From DASUPK01 sp963821705 (GTDB lineage: Bacteria > Actinomycetota > Thermoleophilia > Solirubrobacterales > 70-9), in contig CAWGEV010000006.1 in NCBI GenBank assembly GCA_963821705.1, positions 62,001 to 126,000 of the forward strand: a DNA stretch of 64,000 bases, read 5' to 3'. The notes under the pieces were generated by a model. The model was given only the letters and a program-made list of their open reading frames with translations, did not search any database and was not told where the DNA came from. This document shows, in pieces, positions 1 to 11,601 of the stretch. Every line of letters begins with the position of its first letter. Within the stretch, counting starts at the first letter, position 1. The position numbers and the translations under genes are program-made.

Positions 1-102
1 GACCGCCTACGCCAGGCGGGCTTCGAGCCGGCCCACGAGGAAGGCGGGGTGCTGGTCACCGACCCGGCCGGCAACCGCCTCGTCCTCAGGGCGGCGCACT
101 AG
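1..102 (+). CDS. C-terminal end of a VOC-fold protein (cut by window edge)
   Basis: Frame 1 is open from the first base to a TAG and gives 33 residues. The tail has VTDPAGNRLVLRA, the last-strand pattern (DPxGN followed by hydrophobics) of glyoxalase/bleomycin-resistance (VOC) proteins. The start lies outside the window, so substrate and length are unknown. Its TAG shares the tetranucleotide CTAG with the stop codon of the convergent VOC gene. Family inferred from the short tail only. Confidence 0.55.
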   Translation, partial: DRLRQAGFEPAHEEGGVLVTDPAGNRLVLRAAH

Positions 103-518
103 CCGCCGGGCAGAGCCGCGGTGGTCTGGCCGACCTCGATCAGGTGGCCGTCGGGGTCGCGCATGTAGCAGCGGATCTCCGACTCTCGCTGCTGCGGCGG
201 GGTGAGGAACTCGGCCCCCCTCGCCCTCCAATCCTCGTAGCAGCGCTCGATGTCGGCGACCCTCAGGTTGAGAAACGCGCTGACGCGGTTGGGGTCGCCG
301 GGCGGCGCCAGCACGACCTCGGGCTTGTCCTCGGTGGGACCGCCGCCGACGTTGATGATCACCCAGCTGTTGGCGAGCTGGATGATCGTCGGCTCGCCCT
401 CGTAGACGACCTCGCCACCCAGCACGTCCGAGTAGAACGCCGCCGAGCGCGCCACGTCTGCGCTGACGATGAAGTGGGTCATCACGACCCCCTCGCTCGG
501 GGCCGGAAACTCGGCCAT
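99..518 (-). CDS. VOC family protein (glyoxalase/dioxygenase superfamily)
   Basis: A 139-residue protein with one complete VOC module of two beta-alpha-beta-beta-beta repeats. The first repeat begins at THFIVSADVARSAAFYSDVLG and the second around AFLNLRVADIERCYEDW; it ends with the typical YMRDPDGHLIEVGQ strand, whose Glu is a usual metal ligand. Members bind a divalent metal or a small ligand in the cytoplasm as isomerases, dioxygenases or antibiotic-binding proteins; which one cannot be told here. It is transcribed towards the preceding VOC fragment and overlaps it by four bases. The reading frame is intact. Confidence 0.8.
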   Translation of the reverse strand: MAEFPAPSEGVVMTHFIVSADVARSAAFYSDVLGGEVVYEGEPTIIQLANSWVIINVGGGPTEDKPEVVLAPPGDPNRVSAFLNLRVADIERCYEDWRARGAEFLTPPQQRESEIRCYMRDPDGHLIEVGQTTAALPGG

Positions 519-558
519 GCGCCCACCCTACCGCCGCCCGACCGCGTGTCGAACCGCG

Positions 559-586
559 TATTGCGATTTTTATACGTGCGGATAAT
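559..586 (+). promoter_or_regulatory. Candidate promoter of the glutamine synthetase gene
   Basis: The 172-base gap between the divergent VOC and glutamine synthetase genes holds the only AT-rich patch nearby, with TATTGC at 559-564 and GATAAT at 581-586 (16-base spacer). GATAAT matches a sigma-70 type -10. The rest of the gap shows nothing recognisable apart from a GAGGAGG ribosome-binding site just before the gene. Inference from sequence only. Confidence 0.3.
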
Positions 587-690
587 GCCCGCGCCCTGCC
601 TGGGCGACTAATCTCAGCCGCGTCGTTTCGTGTGAATCAACCTCGGCGCGCCCTGAGGCGCGCTGACCGTGCGAGGAGGCTGCCCCGACG

Positions 691-2842
<2,152 letters not shown>

Positions 2843-2868
2843 CCGCCGGGACTGAAGAGCAACACAGG

Positions 2869-2894
2869 AAAAGGGGCCCGGGAGTGGCCCTTTT
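2869..2894 (+). terminator. Rho-independent terminator after the glutamine synthetase gene
   Basis: An AAAAGGGGCC arm pairs with GGCCCTTTT across a 7-base loop with one bulged G, and the right arm supplies the T run. It lies 26 bases after the stop codon and before the GGDEF gene. Confidence 0.65.
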
Positions 2895-3047
2895 CGCTTG
2901 GTCGGGCTGGCCGATGCAGGCGTTTGCAGCATTGACGGGGCTATAGCGCCGTCAAGGCTGCAATCGGCGTCGGTGACTACAACGTTTGTCCATCCGCGCG
3001 CCAGCACTCTAATACTCGGTACGTGCTCCTCCCGATAAGTAAGGTGC

Positions 3048-4016
3048 ATGGAGGCAAGCCGAGATCGCCTCATGGCGATCATCAAGACTCAAAGTGAGAT
3101 CGCCGCATCGGACCTGGAGACCAGCCAGGTGATGCGGCTCGTCGCCAATCGCGCTCAGGAGATCACCGGTGCGACCTCCGCCGTGATCGAGCTCCCGGAC
3201 CGCGACGAGATGGTCTACGCCGTCACCGCCGGGGAGGCCACCCCCTATCTCGGCATCCGCATCGACCGGCGGAGCACCCTCTCGGGGTTGGCGATCGACC
3301 GCGGGCAGGTCCTCTACTGCGAGGACACCGAGATCGACCCGCGCGTGGACCGCAGGGCCTCGCGCCGGGTGAACCTCCGCTCGATGATCTGCGTCCCCCT
3401 GCTGCACCAGGGCGAGGCGGTCGGCGTGCTCAAGGTCTACTCGCCGGAGCCCCGCCACTTCGGGCCCGACGACGTGGAGACCCTGCGGCTGCTGAGCGAG
3501 GCGATCTCGGCCCAGATGGCCCACGCGTCGCGCTTCGAGCTCGAGGCCAAGGAGAGCCGGACGGACGCGCTCACCGGCCTCTACAACCGCCGGGCGTACG
3601 AGGAGCGGCGCGTGGTCGAGGCGGCCCGGAGCGTCCGCTACCGCCACCCCCTCGGCCTCTGCCTGTTCGACCTCGATGGCTTCAAGGCCGTGAACGACAG
3701 CCACGGGCATCCCGCCGGCGACCGTGTCCTCGAGGGCGTGGCGCAGGTGATCAACTCCAGGCGGCTCACTGACGATGCGTTCCGGATCGGGGGCGACGAG
3801 TTCGCGGTGCTGATGCCCGAGACCCCGCTCGACGGCGCGACCGTCGCCGCCGACCGGCTGGTGTCGGCCATCGCCGAGGCGCAGCTCGCGGATGGCACGG
3901 TCACGGCCTCGTACGGCGTAGCGGCCACCATCGGCGACGCCCTCAGCCTCCACGATGCGGCCGACCGGAACCTGCTCGCCGCGAAGCGGAAGCTGCGAAG
4001 CGCCGACGCCAAATAA
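3048..4016 (+). CDS. Diguanylate cyclase with N-terminal GAF domain
   Basis: A 322-residue cytoplasmic protein with no membrane segment. A GAF sensor domain covers about residues 15-155 and a GGDEF domain about 165-320. The catalytic motif RIGGDEF is intact, with upstream DALTGLYNRRAYE and LFDLDGFKAVNDSHGH metal/nucleotide motifs, so it should make cyclic di-GMP from two GTP. RLTD stands five residues before GGDEF, the position of the RxxD inhibitory site, so product feedback is likely. The GAF ligand is unknown. TAATAC near 3011 could be its -10. Its TAA stop is part of the -10 element of the next gene. Confidence 0.9.
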   Translation: MEASRDRLMAIIKTQSEIAASDLETSQVMRLVANRAQEITGATSAVIELPDRDEMVYAVTAGEATPYLGIRIDRRSTLSGLAIDRGQVLYCEDTEIDPRVDRRASRRVNLRSMICVPLLHQGEAVGVLKVYSPEPRHFGPDDVETLRLLSEAISAQMAHASRFELEAKESRTDALTGLYNRRAYEERRVVEAARSVRYRHPLGLCLFDLDGFKAVNDSHGHPAGDRVLEGVAQVINSRRLTDDAFRIGGDEFAVLMPETPLDGATVAADRLVSAIAEAQLADGTVTASYGVAATIGDALSLHDAADRNLLAAKRKLRSADAK

Positions 4017-4028
4017 GCTGCCCAAATC
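4014..4028 (+). promoter_or_regulatory. Leaderless promoter -10 and ATC start of the DUF2855 gene
   Basis: TAAGCT (4014-4019), six bases, then ATC (4026-4028). The same layout (TAnGCT, 6 nt, ATC) recurs at 26944 and 45188. The TAA of the upstream gene forms the first three bases of the hexamer. Confidence 0.5.
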
Positions 4029-5087
4029 GACTTCCAGGTCCGCAAAGACGATCTTCACACCACCCGCTTCGAGGACGACGAGGCCCCCCGGCTCGAGGAC
4101 GGCCAGGCGCTGCTCGGCGTCGACACGTTCGGCCTGACGACCAACAACATCACCTACGCGGTGATGGGCGAGGCGATGAACTACTGGGACTTCTTCCCGG
4201 CCGAGGACGGCTGGGCGCGGATGCCGGTCTGGGGCTTCGCCGACGTCGTCGAGTCGAAGGCGGAGGGCGTGCCCGAGGGCACGCGGGTCTTCGGTTACCT
4301 CCCGCCGGCCGACCACCTCGTCGTCCAGCCCGACCGCTCCGATGCGGCCGACTTCGTCGACACGACCCCGCACCGGGCAAAGCTCCCCGCCGCGTACAAC
4401 CGCTACATCCGGGTCGCGGCGCTGCCCTTCTACGAGGAGAGGAACGAGGACCAGCAGATGCTGCTCTGGCCGCTCTACTTCACCTCGTTCCTGATCGACG
4501 ACTTCCTCGACGACGAGGACATGTTCGGAGCCGAGACCGCGGTCCTCTCGAGCGCCTCGAGCCGCACATCCTCCGCCCTCGCCTGGCTGCTCGCCAGGCG
4601 CGACGGGATCGAGGTCATCGGCTTGACCTCGCCTGGGAACGTCGAGTTCACCGAGTCGCTCGGCGTCTACGACAAGGTCGTCCCCTACGGGGAGATCGAC
4701 TCGCTCGAGGTGAAGCCCGCGGTCTACGTCGACATGTCGGGGGACGCCAAGGTCCGCAGCGCCGTCCACGGCCACTACGGCGATGAGCTGCGGCACAGCT
4801 CCGCGGTGGGGATCACCCATCGCGAGGACCTCGGTGGCGGCGCCGAGCTCGCGGGGCCGAACCCGGTCTTCTTCTTCGCCCCGGACCGCCTCCGTCAGCG
4901 CACCGAGGACTGGGGCCCCGACGGCATCAACGAACGGCTCGCCGAAACGTGGGCTCCCTACGTCGAGTGGACCCGCGACTGGCTCCAGGTCGAGCACGGC
5001 TCAGGCCCGGATGACATCGAGCGCATCTACCGAGAGCTGCTCGATGGGAAATCCGACCCGGCGGTCGGGCACGTGCTCTCTCCCTAG
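4026..5087 (+). CDS. DUF2855 family protein (zinc-less MDR-like fold), apparent ATC start
   Basis: A 353-residue protein of the DUF2855 family, whose N-terminal half resembles the GroES-like domain of medium-chain dehydrogenases. Family-like text starts at once after ATC 4026 (DFQVRKDDLHTTRF, TFGLTTNNITYAVMG, YWDFFPAEDGWARMPVWGFA). There is no ATG, GTG, TTG or CTG in frame between the preceding stop at 4014 and codon 31. The first GTG (4161) would remove about 45 conserved residues. I therefore place the start at ATC behind a leaderless-type -10. The central part has a short Rossmann-like region (VLSSASSRTSSALAWLL). Activity is unknown. A base-call change of ATG to ATC is the alternative. Confidence 0.75.
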   Translation: MDFQVRKDDLHTTRFEDDEAPRLEDGQALLGVDTFGLTTNNITYAVMGEAMNYWDFFPAEDGWARMPVWGFADVVESKAEGVPEGTRVFGYLPPADHLVVQPDRSDAADFVDTTPHRAKLPAAYNRYIRVAALPFYEERNEDQQMLLWPLYFTSFLIDDFLDDEDMFGAETAVLSSASSRTSSALAWLLARRDGIEVIGLTSPGNVEFTESLGVYDKVVPYGEIDSLEVKPAVYVDMSGDAKVRSAVHGHYGDELRHSSAVGITHREDLGGGAELAGPNPVFFFAPDRLRQRTEDWGPDGINERLAETWAPYVEWTRDWLQVEHGSGPDDIERIYRELLDGKSDPAVGHVLSP

Positions 5088-5101
5088 CGCGCGGCGGCGC
5101 T
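5086..5101. terminator. Weak hairpin between convergent genes
   Basis: AGCGC and GCGCT pair across six bases in the 15-base gap between the DUF2855 gene and the convergent antiporter. There is no T run, so terminator function is only plausible. Confidence 0.3.
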
Positions 5102-5102
5102 G

Positions 5103-6707
5103 TCAGACCTCGAGCCGCTCCTCCTCCAGGTCGAGCTCGCGCTCGACCCGGCGCATCACCTCGCCGCTGATCTCCCGCTGGTTGCGGAGCCGGACCAGCT
5201 CCGCGCGCTGGACGGCGTAGATCTCGTGCATCAGGCGCTGGTAGGCGAGCGAGCGCTCCTCGATCCCGTCCTCGTCCTCGATCTTCCCGGCCCGGACCTT
5301 GAAGCGGCGCTGGCGGAAGCGGTAGAGGTTGCGGACGCGCTCGATCGTGCCGTCGCGGGTCCAGTCCTCGCCCTCGAGCTCGTCGACCCGCTCGAGCGCG
5401 GCGCGCGCGATCACCAGCCGCGCCTGGAGCTCCTCGTGCTCCTCCTCGGTGCCGTCGTCGACGACGCCGAGGCGGCGGATCAGCCACGGCAGCGTGAGCC
5501 CCTGCCCGACCACGGTCACGAGGATCAGCACGAAGGTGATGAACTGGATCAGGTCGCGGCCCGGGAAGCGGTGCGCCGGCGTTGGTCGTCAGGGGCAGCG
5601 CCAGCGCCGCGGCGAGCGAGACCGCACCGCGCATGCCGGCCCAGCCGCCGACCATGCGCAGCCGCCAGGTCGACCGCCGCGCGAGCTGCGACGGCCGCCG
5701 GTCGAGCGTCCGGATGATCACGGTCATGGTGTTCGTCCCAGACGAAGCGGATCGCGATCACCGCGGCGCAGACCGCGGCCGCGTAGCCGATCACCTCGCT
5801 CGCCGGCCTGCCCGGCAAGCCCGTCGACGATCGTCGGCAGCTGCAGGCCGATCAGGATGAACAGCGTCGCGTTGAGCAGGAAGGTGAGGATCGACCACAT
5901 CGCGAAGCCCTGCATCCGGCTCTCCGGCGAGGCGATCTCGGGGGCGCGGAAGCCGAGCACCAGCCCGCAGGCGACGACCGCCAGGACGCCGGACACGCCG
6001 AGCTGGTCCGCCGGGATGAAGGCGCCGTAGGCGCTGAACAGCGAGATCGTCAGCTCCGTGTTGACGTCGTTGACGCGCTTGCGGACCTCGGCGATCACCC
6101 AGCCGACCGCGCAGCCCGATCGCCACGCCACCCGCCACGTCGCACGAAGAACGTGAGCACGGTGTGGCCGGTCGAGACGCTCTCGCCGATCGCCGCCGCG
6201 ACCGCGACCTTGTAGGCGACGCAGCGCGGCGGCGTCGTTGACCAGGCTCTCGCCCTCGAGGATGTTGACCATCCGCCGCGGGGCGCCGACCCGCCGCATG
6301 ATCGCCGTGGCCGCCGCCGGGTCGGTCGGCGAGACGATCGCCCCGAGCGCGAACGACATCGCCCACGGCAGGTCGATCACCTCGTGGCGCGATCACGCCG
6401 ACGACAGGCCGCGGTCGCCAGGCGTCAGGCCGATCGCGTTCAGCACGATCACCCGCGCGTCGTTGCGCAGGGTGCGGAGGTCGGCGAAGAAGGCCGACGC
6501 GTAGAGCAGCGGCGGCAGGAAGACCAGCAGGACCAGGTCCGGGTTGAGGTGGATGTCCGGGATACCCGGGATCAGCCCAAGCGCCAGGCCGCCGAGCACC
6601 AGCGTGATCGGGTACGGCACGTCGAACCAGTTGGCGAGCGCGTTCAGCCCGGCGGCCGAGACGAACAGCGCGGCGAGGAAAATCTGTAGATCCCCCATCC
6701 CCGGCAT
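5103..6707 (-). pseudogene. CPA1 family cation/proton antiporter, frame broken by nine single-base insertions
   Basis: Joined across frames it gives about 531 residues: 12 or so membrane helices followed by a charged helical tail of about 130 residues ending DLEEERLEV. Family text includes FLPPLLYASAFFADLRTL, ALGAIVSPTDPAAATAIMRR, ILEGESLVNDAAAL and MVGGWAGMRGAVSLAAALAL; the Asp of LVNDA and of SPTDP are the transport carboxylates. It would exchange Na+ or K+ for protons in the membrane. Extra bases lie near 5559, 5737, 5810, 6111, 6142, 6221, 6386, 6405 and 6421. The span (1605 bases) fits nine insertions. Apart from these it is well conserved, so a sequence artefact is likely. A second, intact antiporter lies at 15255-16532. 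Confidence 0.85.
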
Positions 6708-6736
6708 TTTCCCGGACGGGGGCGATCCAGGTCCGC

Positions 6737-6991
6737 TCAGATCCTGCCGACCGCCTCCATCGCCTCCTTGCCGTCGGCTCCGGTCAGCTCGCGGTAGAGC
6801 TTTGCTGCCTCCATCTTGTTCCCCGAGCGCGCAAGCTCGAGGACATCGGGAGGCAGTTCGGCGAACGGCTCCTCATAGGAAACCCCCGCCTTCTCGGAGA
6901 GAACCTTGAGCTGACTCTCGATCGCGCTCAGTCGCTCGCTGATCGCATTGAACTTGAGCTCCAGCTGTTGCTGGCTGTACGTCCCTGCCAT
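6737..6991 (-). CDS. Small protein with L7/L12 C-terminal-like helix motif
   Basis: 84 residues in two parts. Residues 5-45 form a predicted coiled coil (QQLELKFNAISERLSAIESQ). Residues 48-82 (ELARSGNKMEAAKLYRELTG, then ADGKEAMEAVGRI) resemble the helix-turn-helix core of the ribosomal L7/L12 C-terminal domain, as in bL12-like small proteins of actinobacteria. Function unknown. It lies just downstream of the acyl-CoA synthetase on the same strand and may share its transcript. Start ATG 6991 is preceded by AAAGGAACC. Confidence 0.7.
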   Translation of the reverse strand: MAGTYSQQQLELKFNAISERLSAIESQLKVLSEKAGVSYEEPFAELPPDVLELARSGNKMEAAKLYRELTGADGKEAMEAVGRI

Positions 6992-7021
6992 TGGAGGTTC
7001 CTTTCGCTGAGTCGAAGCGGG

Positions 7022-8515
7022 TTAGGGCGGAGATCTTCTCACTGGGGTGCTGCTCGCGCAGGAGCCGGCGCAGGATCTTGCCGGAGGCGGACTTCGGGAT
7101 CTCGTCGACGAACTCGACGTCGCGGACCTTCTTGTACGGCGCGACCTGCTTCGGCGACGTAGGCCATCAGCTCGTCGGCGTCCAGGCCGTCCTCGCAGAC
7201 CACGAACGCCTTGGGCGCCTCGCCGCCGTCCTCCATCGGGATCCCGATGACGGCGGCGTCCTTCACCTTCGGGTGGGAGACGAGCACGGCCTCGAGCTCG
7301 GCCGGCGGCACCTGGTAGCCCTTGTACTTGATCAGCTCCTTGAGCCGGTCGACGATGTAGGTGAAGCCGTTCTCGTCGATCCGCGCGATGTCCCCGGTGC
7401 GCAGCCAGCCGTCCTCGACCAGGGTCTCGTCGGTGGCCGCCGGGTTGTTGAGGTAGCCCTTCATCACCTGCGGGCCGCGGATCCAGATCTCGCCCTCCTC
7501 CCCCACGGGCACGTCCTTCTCCGGTCGCGGGATCGACGAGTCGCGCCTCGGTGTTCGGGATCAGCGCGCCGACGCTGCCCGGCGGCGTCTCCTCGGCGCG
7601 CGCGAGGCGGCTCTTGTGGCTGACCGGGCTGAGCTCGGTCATGCCGTAGCCCTGGCGAACGGGTGCGCCGATCCTCGCCTCGGCCCGCCCGGCGAGCTCG
7701 GCGTCCAGCGGAGCGGCGCCGGAGATCACCAGCTTGAGCGAGGAGAAGTCGTGGCCCTCGACGTCGGCGGTGGTCGCGATCTGGAGGATCACCGGAGGGG
7801 CGACGTGCAGCCAGGTGACGCCGTGCTCCTCGATGATCCGGATCAGCTCGTCGCAGTCGAAGCGCTGCATCGTCACGATCGTCGCGCCCTTGGCCAGTCC
7901 CATGTTGAGCACCACGGTCTGGCCGTAGATGTGGAAGAAGGGCAAGAGGCCGACGAGCGTGTCGCCCTCGTTGAGCGGCATCGAGTTCCAGGCCTGCTCG
8001 ATGTTCGCCACCAGGTTGCGGTGGGTGAGCATCACGCCCTTCATCAGGCCGGTGGTGCCGCTGGAATAGGGCAGCACGGCGAGATCGTCCGGATCGACCT
8101 CCACCTCCGTGGGCTTCGCTCCCGGCGTCGCCTTGGCGACGAGCGCCGGCGGATCGTCGATCAGCAGCTTTGATCCGGAGTTGCCCTCCTGCTTGCCGCG
8201 CTCCTCCGGGGTGAGCAGCGGGTTCATCGGCGTGACGACGCCACCCGCCCGCAGGATCCCGTGGTACGCGATTGCCCAGCCCGCGCTGTTCGGCCCGATC
8301 AGGGCGACCACGTCCCCCTTGCTGATTCCCTCGGACTGGAGCAGCGCCGCGACCGCATCCACCTTGGCCGCCAGCTCGGCGTACGTGGTCGTCTCGCCCG
8401 AGGCGGTGTCGACGATCGCCGGATCGTCGCCGCGCGCGGCGGCCGGGCCCATCACGTACTCGGGCATGGTGAGATCGGGGATCTCGATGTCCGGCTCGGG
8501 GCTTCGGTAGATCAA
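7022..8515 (-). pseudogene. Acyl-CoA synthetase (4-coumarate-CoA ligase-like), frame broken by insertions
   Basis: An AMP-forming acid:CoA ligase of about 496 residues. Motifs present: LPYSSGTTGLMKGVMLTHRN (P-loop), GYGMTELSPV, TGDIARIDENGFTYIVDRLK and the C-terminal lysine motif PKSASGKILRR. Extra bases lie near 7515 and 7147. A third near 7050 would bring the frame to the TAA at 7022, and the length is then a whole number of codons. The segment between NPLLTPEE and the P-loop looks about 30 residues shorter than in usual family members. The start is taken as TTG 8515 behind GGAGGAG, because conserved text begins at IYRSPEPDI. It is divergent from the flavodoxin gene. Substrate unknown. Confidence 0.82.
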
Positions 8516-8560
8516 TCCCTCACTCCTCCGGGCGGAGCTTAGAGTGGCAACATTCCAGGC

Positions 8561-9070
8561 GTGAAGGTCGTCGTCGCCTACGAGTCCATGTACGGCAACA
8601 CCCGCCAGATCGCCGAGGCGATCGCGGACGGCCTGGGGAAGGCCGACGTCGTCTCCGTCAATGACGGCGACTCGAGCGCGGCCGACGACGCCGACGCCCT
8701 GGTCGTCGGCGGCCCGACCCACATGCACGGCCTGGCCACCTCGATGAGCCGCAAGGGCGCCGCCCAGGCCGCCGAGGAGGACGAAGTCGCGGTGGAGCCG
8801 GGCGCCGCCGAGGGCCCCGGCCTGCGGAAGTGGCTCGCCTCCCGCAAGGGTGACGGCAGGAAGGCCGCGGCCTTCGACACTCGCATCGACAAGTCGCCGA
8901 TGCTCACTGGCGCCGCCTCGCGCGGGATCGCGAAGCGCCTGAAGCGGGGCGGCTACGACGTGGTCGCCGACCCGGAGAGCTTCTTCGTCGAGGACTCAGA
9001 GGGCCCGCTGGCCGACGGCGAGCTCGACCGCGCGAAGGCGTGGGGCGCAGAGCTCGCCAAGCAGCTCTAG
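8561..9070 (+). CDS. Flavodoxin-like FMN protein
   Basis: 169 residues with flavodoxin fold: the FMN phosphate loop SMYGNTRQIAEAIA follows strand one (KVVVAYE), and VVGGPTHMHG matches the second FMN-binding loop. It would carry electrons or act as an FMN-dependent oxidoreductase in the cytoplasm. Start GTG 8561 is chosen because the first strand begins at once; TAGAGT at 8540 could be its -10. Divergent from the acyl-CoA synthetase with a 45-base gap. Confidence 0.82.
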   Translation: MKVVVAYESMYGNTRQIAEAIADGLGKADVVSVNDGDSSAADDADALVVGGPTHMHGLATSMSRKGAAQAAEEDEVAVEPGAAEGPGLRKWLASRKGDGRKAAAFDTRIDKSPMLTGAASRGIAKRLKRGGYDVVADPESFFVEDSEGPLADGELDRAKAWGAELAKQL

Positions 9071-9081
9071 CCTCGGTGCGG

Positions 9082-10671
9082 TCACTGGCCGACCAGATCG
9101 CGTCTCTCGAAGCGCCAGATGGCGATGAGCGAGGCGACGATCGCGACGGCGACCATCACCACAGCCGCCGTCGCCTTGAAGTCCTGGACCGGGACCAGCC
9201 CGACCTGATGGAAGGGCGTCAGGTTGACGGCCCAGCTCGGCAGGTTGAGCAGCGAGCCGAAGAGCTGCCAGACGAAGGCGACCAGGACGAGTCCGTACGC
9301 GATCGCCGCGGTGGCGCGCGGGACGAAGGCGAAGGCCAGGGCGCCGAGTGAGAGGAAGAGCAGCGTCACGGGCAGGCAGTTCGCTCCGGCGCCGATCATG
9401 TCAGCGAACGAGACGTCGGCTCCGGCGGACGCCGCGCCGACCCAGGTCAGCAAGCCGACGAACAGGGCGATGGCGGCCGCGCCGGCGATCGCGAGCGCCA
9501 GCCTCCCGGCGAACCAGGATCTCCGGCTGACGGGCTGGGAGAGCAGGGTCTCCAGCCGCTCCTCGGCCTCCTCGTGGCGCGCCGCGGCGATCTGCGAGGA
9601 GCCGAACAGGCAGACGAGCAGGATGAAGAAGAGGAAGGTGAACGCGATGTATCCGGTGGCGGTGGTGATCGAACCGGCGCCGAGCTTCTCCAGCTGCTGC
9701 TGCAGCGACTGCGAGATGTTCACCGAGGAGACGCTCTTGGCGAGGATGCCGATGATCGCGGCGAACGCTCCGCTGGCAATCAGCCAGACGGCGAGGCGGC
9801 CGCGCTCCTCGCGCAGCGCCTGCGCGGTCGGTGAGCCGAGCAGCGCCAGCTTCGGCTCCCGCGACTCCTTCGAGCGCAGCAGCCCCTCCCCGATATCCCG
9901 CTCCCGGGCGATCCGCCAAGCCACCCCGACGAGCAGCGCGGTGGCGGCCGCCATCAGGAGCAGGACCGCCGGCTGCGACCCGGTGAACGGGCGGACCTCC
10001 TCGGCCCAGCCGAGCGGCGTCAGCCAGCGAAGGGCGTCGAGCGAGCTCGAGGTGTCCGCGACGACGCGCAGGACGAAAGCGACTGCGAGGAGGCCCGCGC
10101 CGAGCTCGAGCGCCAGGCGTCGCGTCGACGCGAGCTGGCTCACCAGCGCGCCGACACCCAGGAAGACCACCCCGGCCCCGACCGTGGCGCCGGAGAGCAG
10201 CGCCGACTGCGCGCCGGCCAGCCCGCTGAGGATCAGCCCGAGCCAGAGCGCCAGGAAGAGGATCACGGCGCCAATGCCTCCCGCCGCCATCGACGCTGCG
10301 AAGGACGTCCGGCGGCCGACCGCGCCGGCGAGCACCAGCTCCTCCCGCCCGGCGTCCTCCTCGGCCCGCATCGACTTGACCGCCGCCAGCAGGCCCCACC
10401 CCGCGGTGAAGATCGCGAGGATCCCGCCGACCCGCCAGGCGGCGTAGCCGCCGCTCGTCAGCAGGTCGTGGGGGACCCCGTAGAAGAGGCGGACCGCCTT
10501 GTTGCCGCCGAAGCTCTGGGAGAACTGGATCCGATCCTGGATCGTCGGATAGGTGCTGGTGTAGGCGCTCGCCTGCCCGGCCGCGTAGACGAGGAAGAAG
10601 AACGCGAAGGAGAGGTCGCGGATCCGGCCGCCCGCCCAGCGCCGCCGCGCGAGGACGCTAAGCGCCGCCAT
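9082..10671 (-). CDS. ABC-type exporter permease (large, ABC-2-like)
   Basis: 529 residues and about 12 hydrophobic helices in two halves, e.g. YAAWRVGGILAIFTAGWGLL early and FVPRATAAIAYGLVLVAFVW late. The charged soluble patch RAEEDAGREELVLAGAV recurs in the second half as ARHEEAEERLETLLSQPVSR, so the protein looks like an internal duplication of the ABC-2 permease unit, as in the tetronasin/multidrug exporters of actinobacteria. It overlaps the end of the ATPase gene upstream by 14 bases, so the two are co-translated and should form one exporter. Substrate unknown. Confidence 0.85.
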   Translation of the reverse strand: MAALSVLARRRWAGGRIRDLSFAFFFLVYAAGQASAYTSTYPTIQDRIQFSQSFGGNKAVRLFYGVPHDLLTSGGYAAWRVGGILAIFTAGWGLLAAVKSMRAEEDAGREELVLAGAVGRRTSFAASMAAGGIGAVILFLALWLGLILSGLAGAQSALLSGATVGAGVVFLGVGALVSQLASTRRLALELGAGLLAVAFVLRVVADTSSSLDALRWLTPLGWAEEVRPFTGSQPAVLLLMAAATALLVGVAWRIARERDIGEGLLRSKESREPKLALLGSPTAQALREERGRLAVWLIASGAFAAIIGILAKSVSSVNISQSLQQQLEKLGAGSITTATGYIAFTFLFFILLVCLFGSSQIAAARHEEAEERLETLLSQPVSRRSWFAGRLALAIAGAAAIALFVGLLTWVGAASAGADVSFADMIGAGANCLPVTLLFLSLGALAFAFVPRATAAIAYGLVLVAFVWQLFGSLLNLPSWAVNLTPFHQVGLVPVQDFKATAAVVMVAVAIVASLIAIWRFERRDLVGQ

Positions 10672-11557
10672 TCTCGCCGGGCGAGTCGTAGTGGTGCAGG
10701 AAGATCTCCTCGAGCGAGGGCTCGCGGCTGGTGAGCGAGACCACCTTGTGCTTGGCGAGCTCCTTGAGCAGCGGGTCGACGCTGCCGCTCACCTGGAAGC
10801 GCAGGGTGTGCTCGCCGGCCCGGGTCATGTCGATCCCGGGCAGCTCGCCGATCGCGGGCGGCGCGCCCTCGAAGGTCGCCTCGACCCGGTGGGCGCCCAG
10901 GTGGCGCATCTGATCGAGCGTCCCCTCGTCCACCAGCCTGCCGTTGCTGAGGATCCCGACGCGGTCGCAGAGCGCCTCGACCTCGCTCAGGATGTGGGAT
11001 GAGAGGAAGACGGTCTGGCCGCGCTCCTTCGCCTCGTGGACGCTGTCGCGGAAGGCGACCTCCATCAGCGGGTCCAGGCCGCTGGTGGGCTCGTCCAGGA
11101 TCAGCAGGTCGGCGCGAGTGGCGAGCGCGGCGATCAGCTGCACCTTCTGCCGGTTCCCCTTCGAGAGGGCGCGCACCTTCTTCGAGGTATCGAGCTTGAA
11201 CCGCTCGACCAGGTGGTCCCGGTAGGCGGCGTCCGTGCCGCCGTGCAGCCTGGCGAGGAACGCGAAGGTCTCGGCCGAGGTCATCGCCGGCCAGAGGAAC
11301 GGCTCGCCCGGCACGTAGGCGACCCGGCGGTGCGCCGCCACGGGATCGCCCCACGCGTCGATGCCAAAGAGCTCGGCCCGCCCCGCGCTCGCGCGGTGCA
11401 GGCCGAGCAGCAGCCGGATCGTCGTCGTCTTGCCGGCGCCGTTCGGACCCAGATAGCCGTAGACCTCGCCCTGCTCCACCGACAGGTCGAGCGAGTCCAG
11501 CGCGAGGGTCTCGCCGTAGCGCTTGGTCAGCCCCTCGGTCCGGATCACGTCCGCCAT
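10658..11557 (-). CDS. ABC transporter ATP-binding protein (drug exporter type)
   Basis: 299 residues. Walker A is GPNGAGKTTT (about 37-46), the signature region is LSKGNRQKVQLIAALA (with SKGN in place of LSGGQ), Walker B is LLILDEPTSGLDP and the switch His is in FLSSHILSEVE. The C-terminal 80 residues form the accessory domain usual in CcmA/DrrA-like exporters. It powers the membrane partner encoded immediately downstream. Start ATG 11557. Confidence 0.92.
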   Translation of the reverse strand: MADVIRTEGLTKRYGETLALDSLDLSVEQGEVYGYLGPNGAGKTTTIRLLLGLHRASAGRAELFGIDAWGDPVAAHRRVAYVPGEPFLWPAMTSAETFAFLARLHGGTDAAYRDHLVERFKLDTSKKVRALSKGNRQKVQLIAALATRADLLILDEPTSGLDPLMEVAFRDSVHEAKERGQTVFLSSHILSEVEALCDRVGILSNGRLVDEGTLDQMRHLGAHRVEATFEGAPPAIGELPGIDMTRAGEHTLRFQVSGSVDPLLKELAKHKVVSLTSREPSLEEIFLHHYDSPGENGGA

Positions 11558-11601
11558 GACGACGCGACTATGCCACCTGCCGCAGCGCTCGCCGGGGAAG
11601 C

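Noticed and set aside
3009..4997. Long open frame of 662 codons on the minus strand
   Set aside because: It lies wholly opposite the GGDEF and DUF2855 genes, has the composition typical of antisense frames in high-GC DNA (Arg, Asp, Val, His rich) and no motif.
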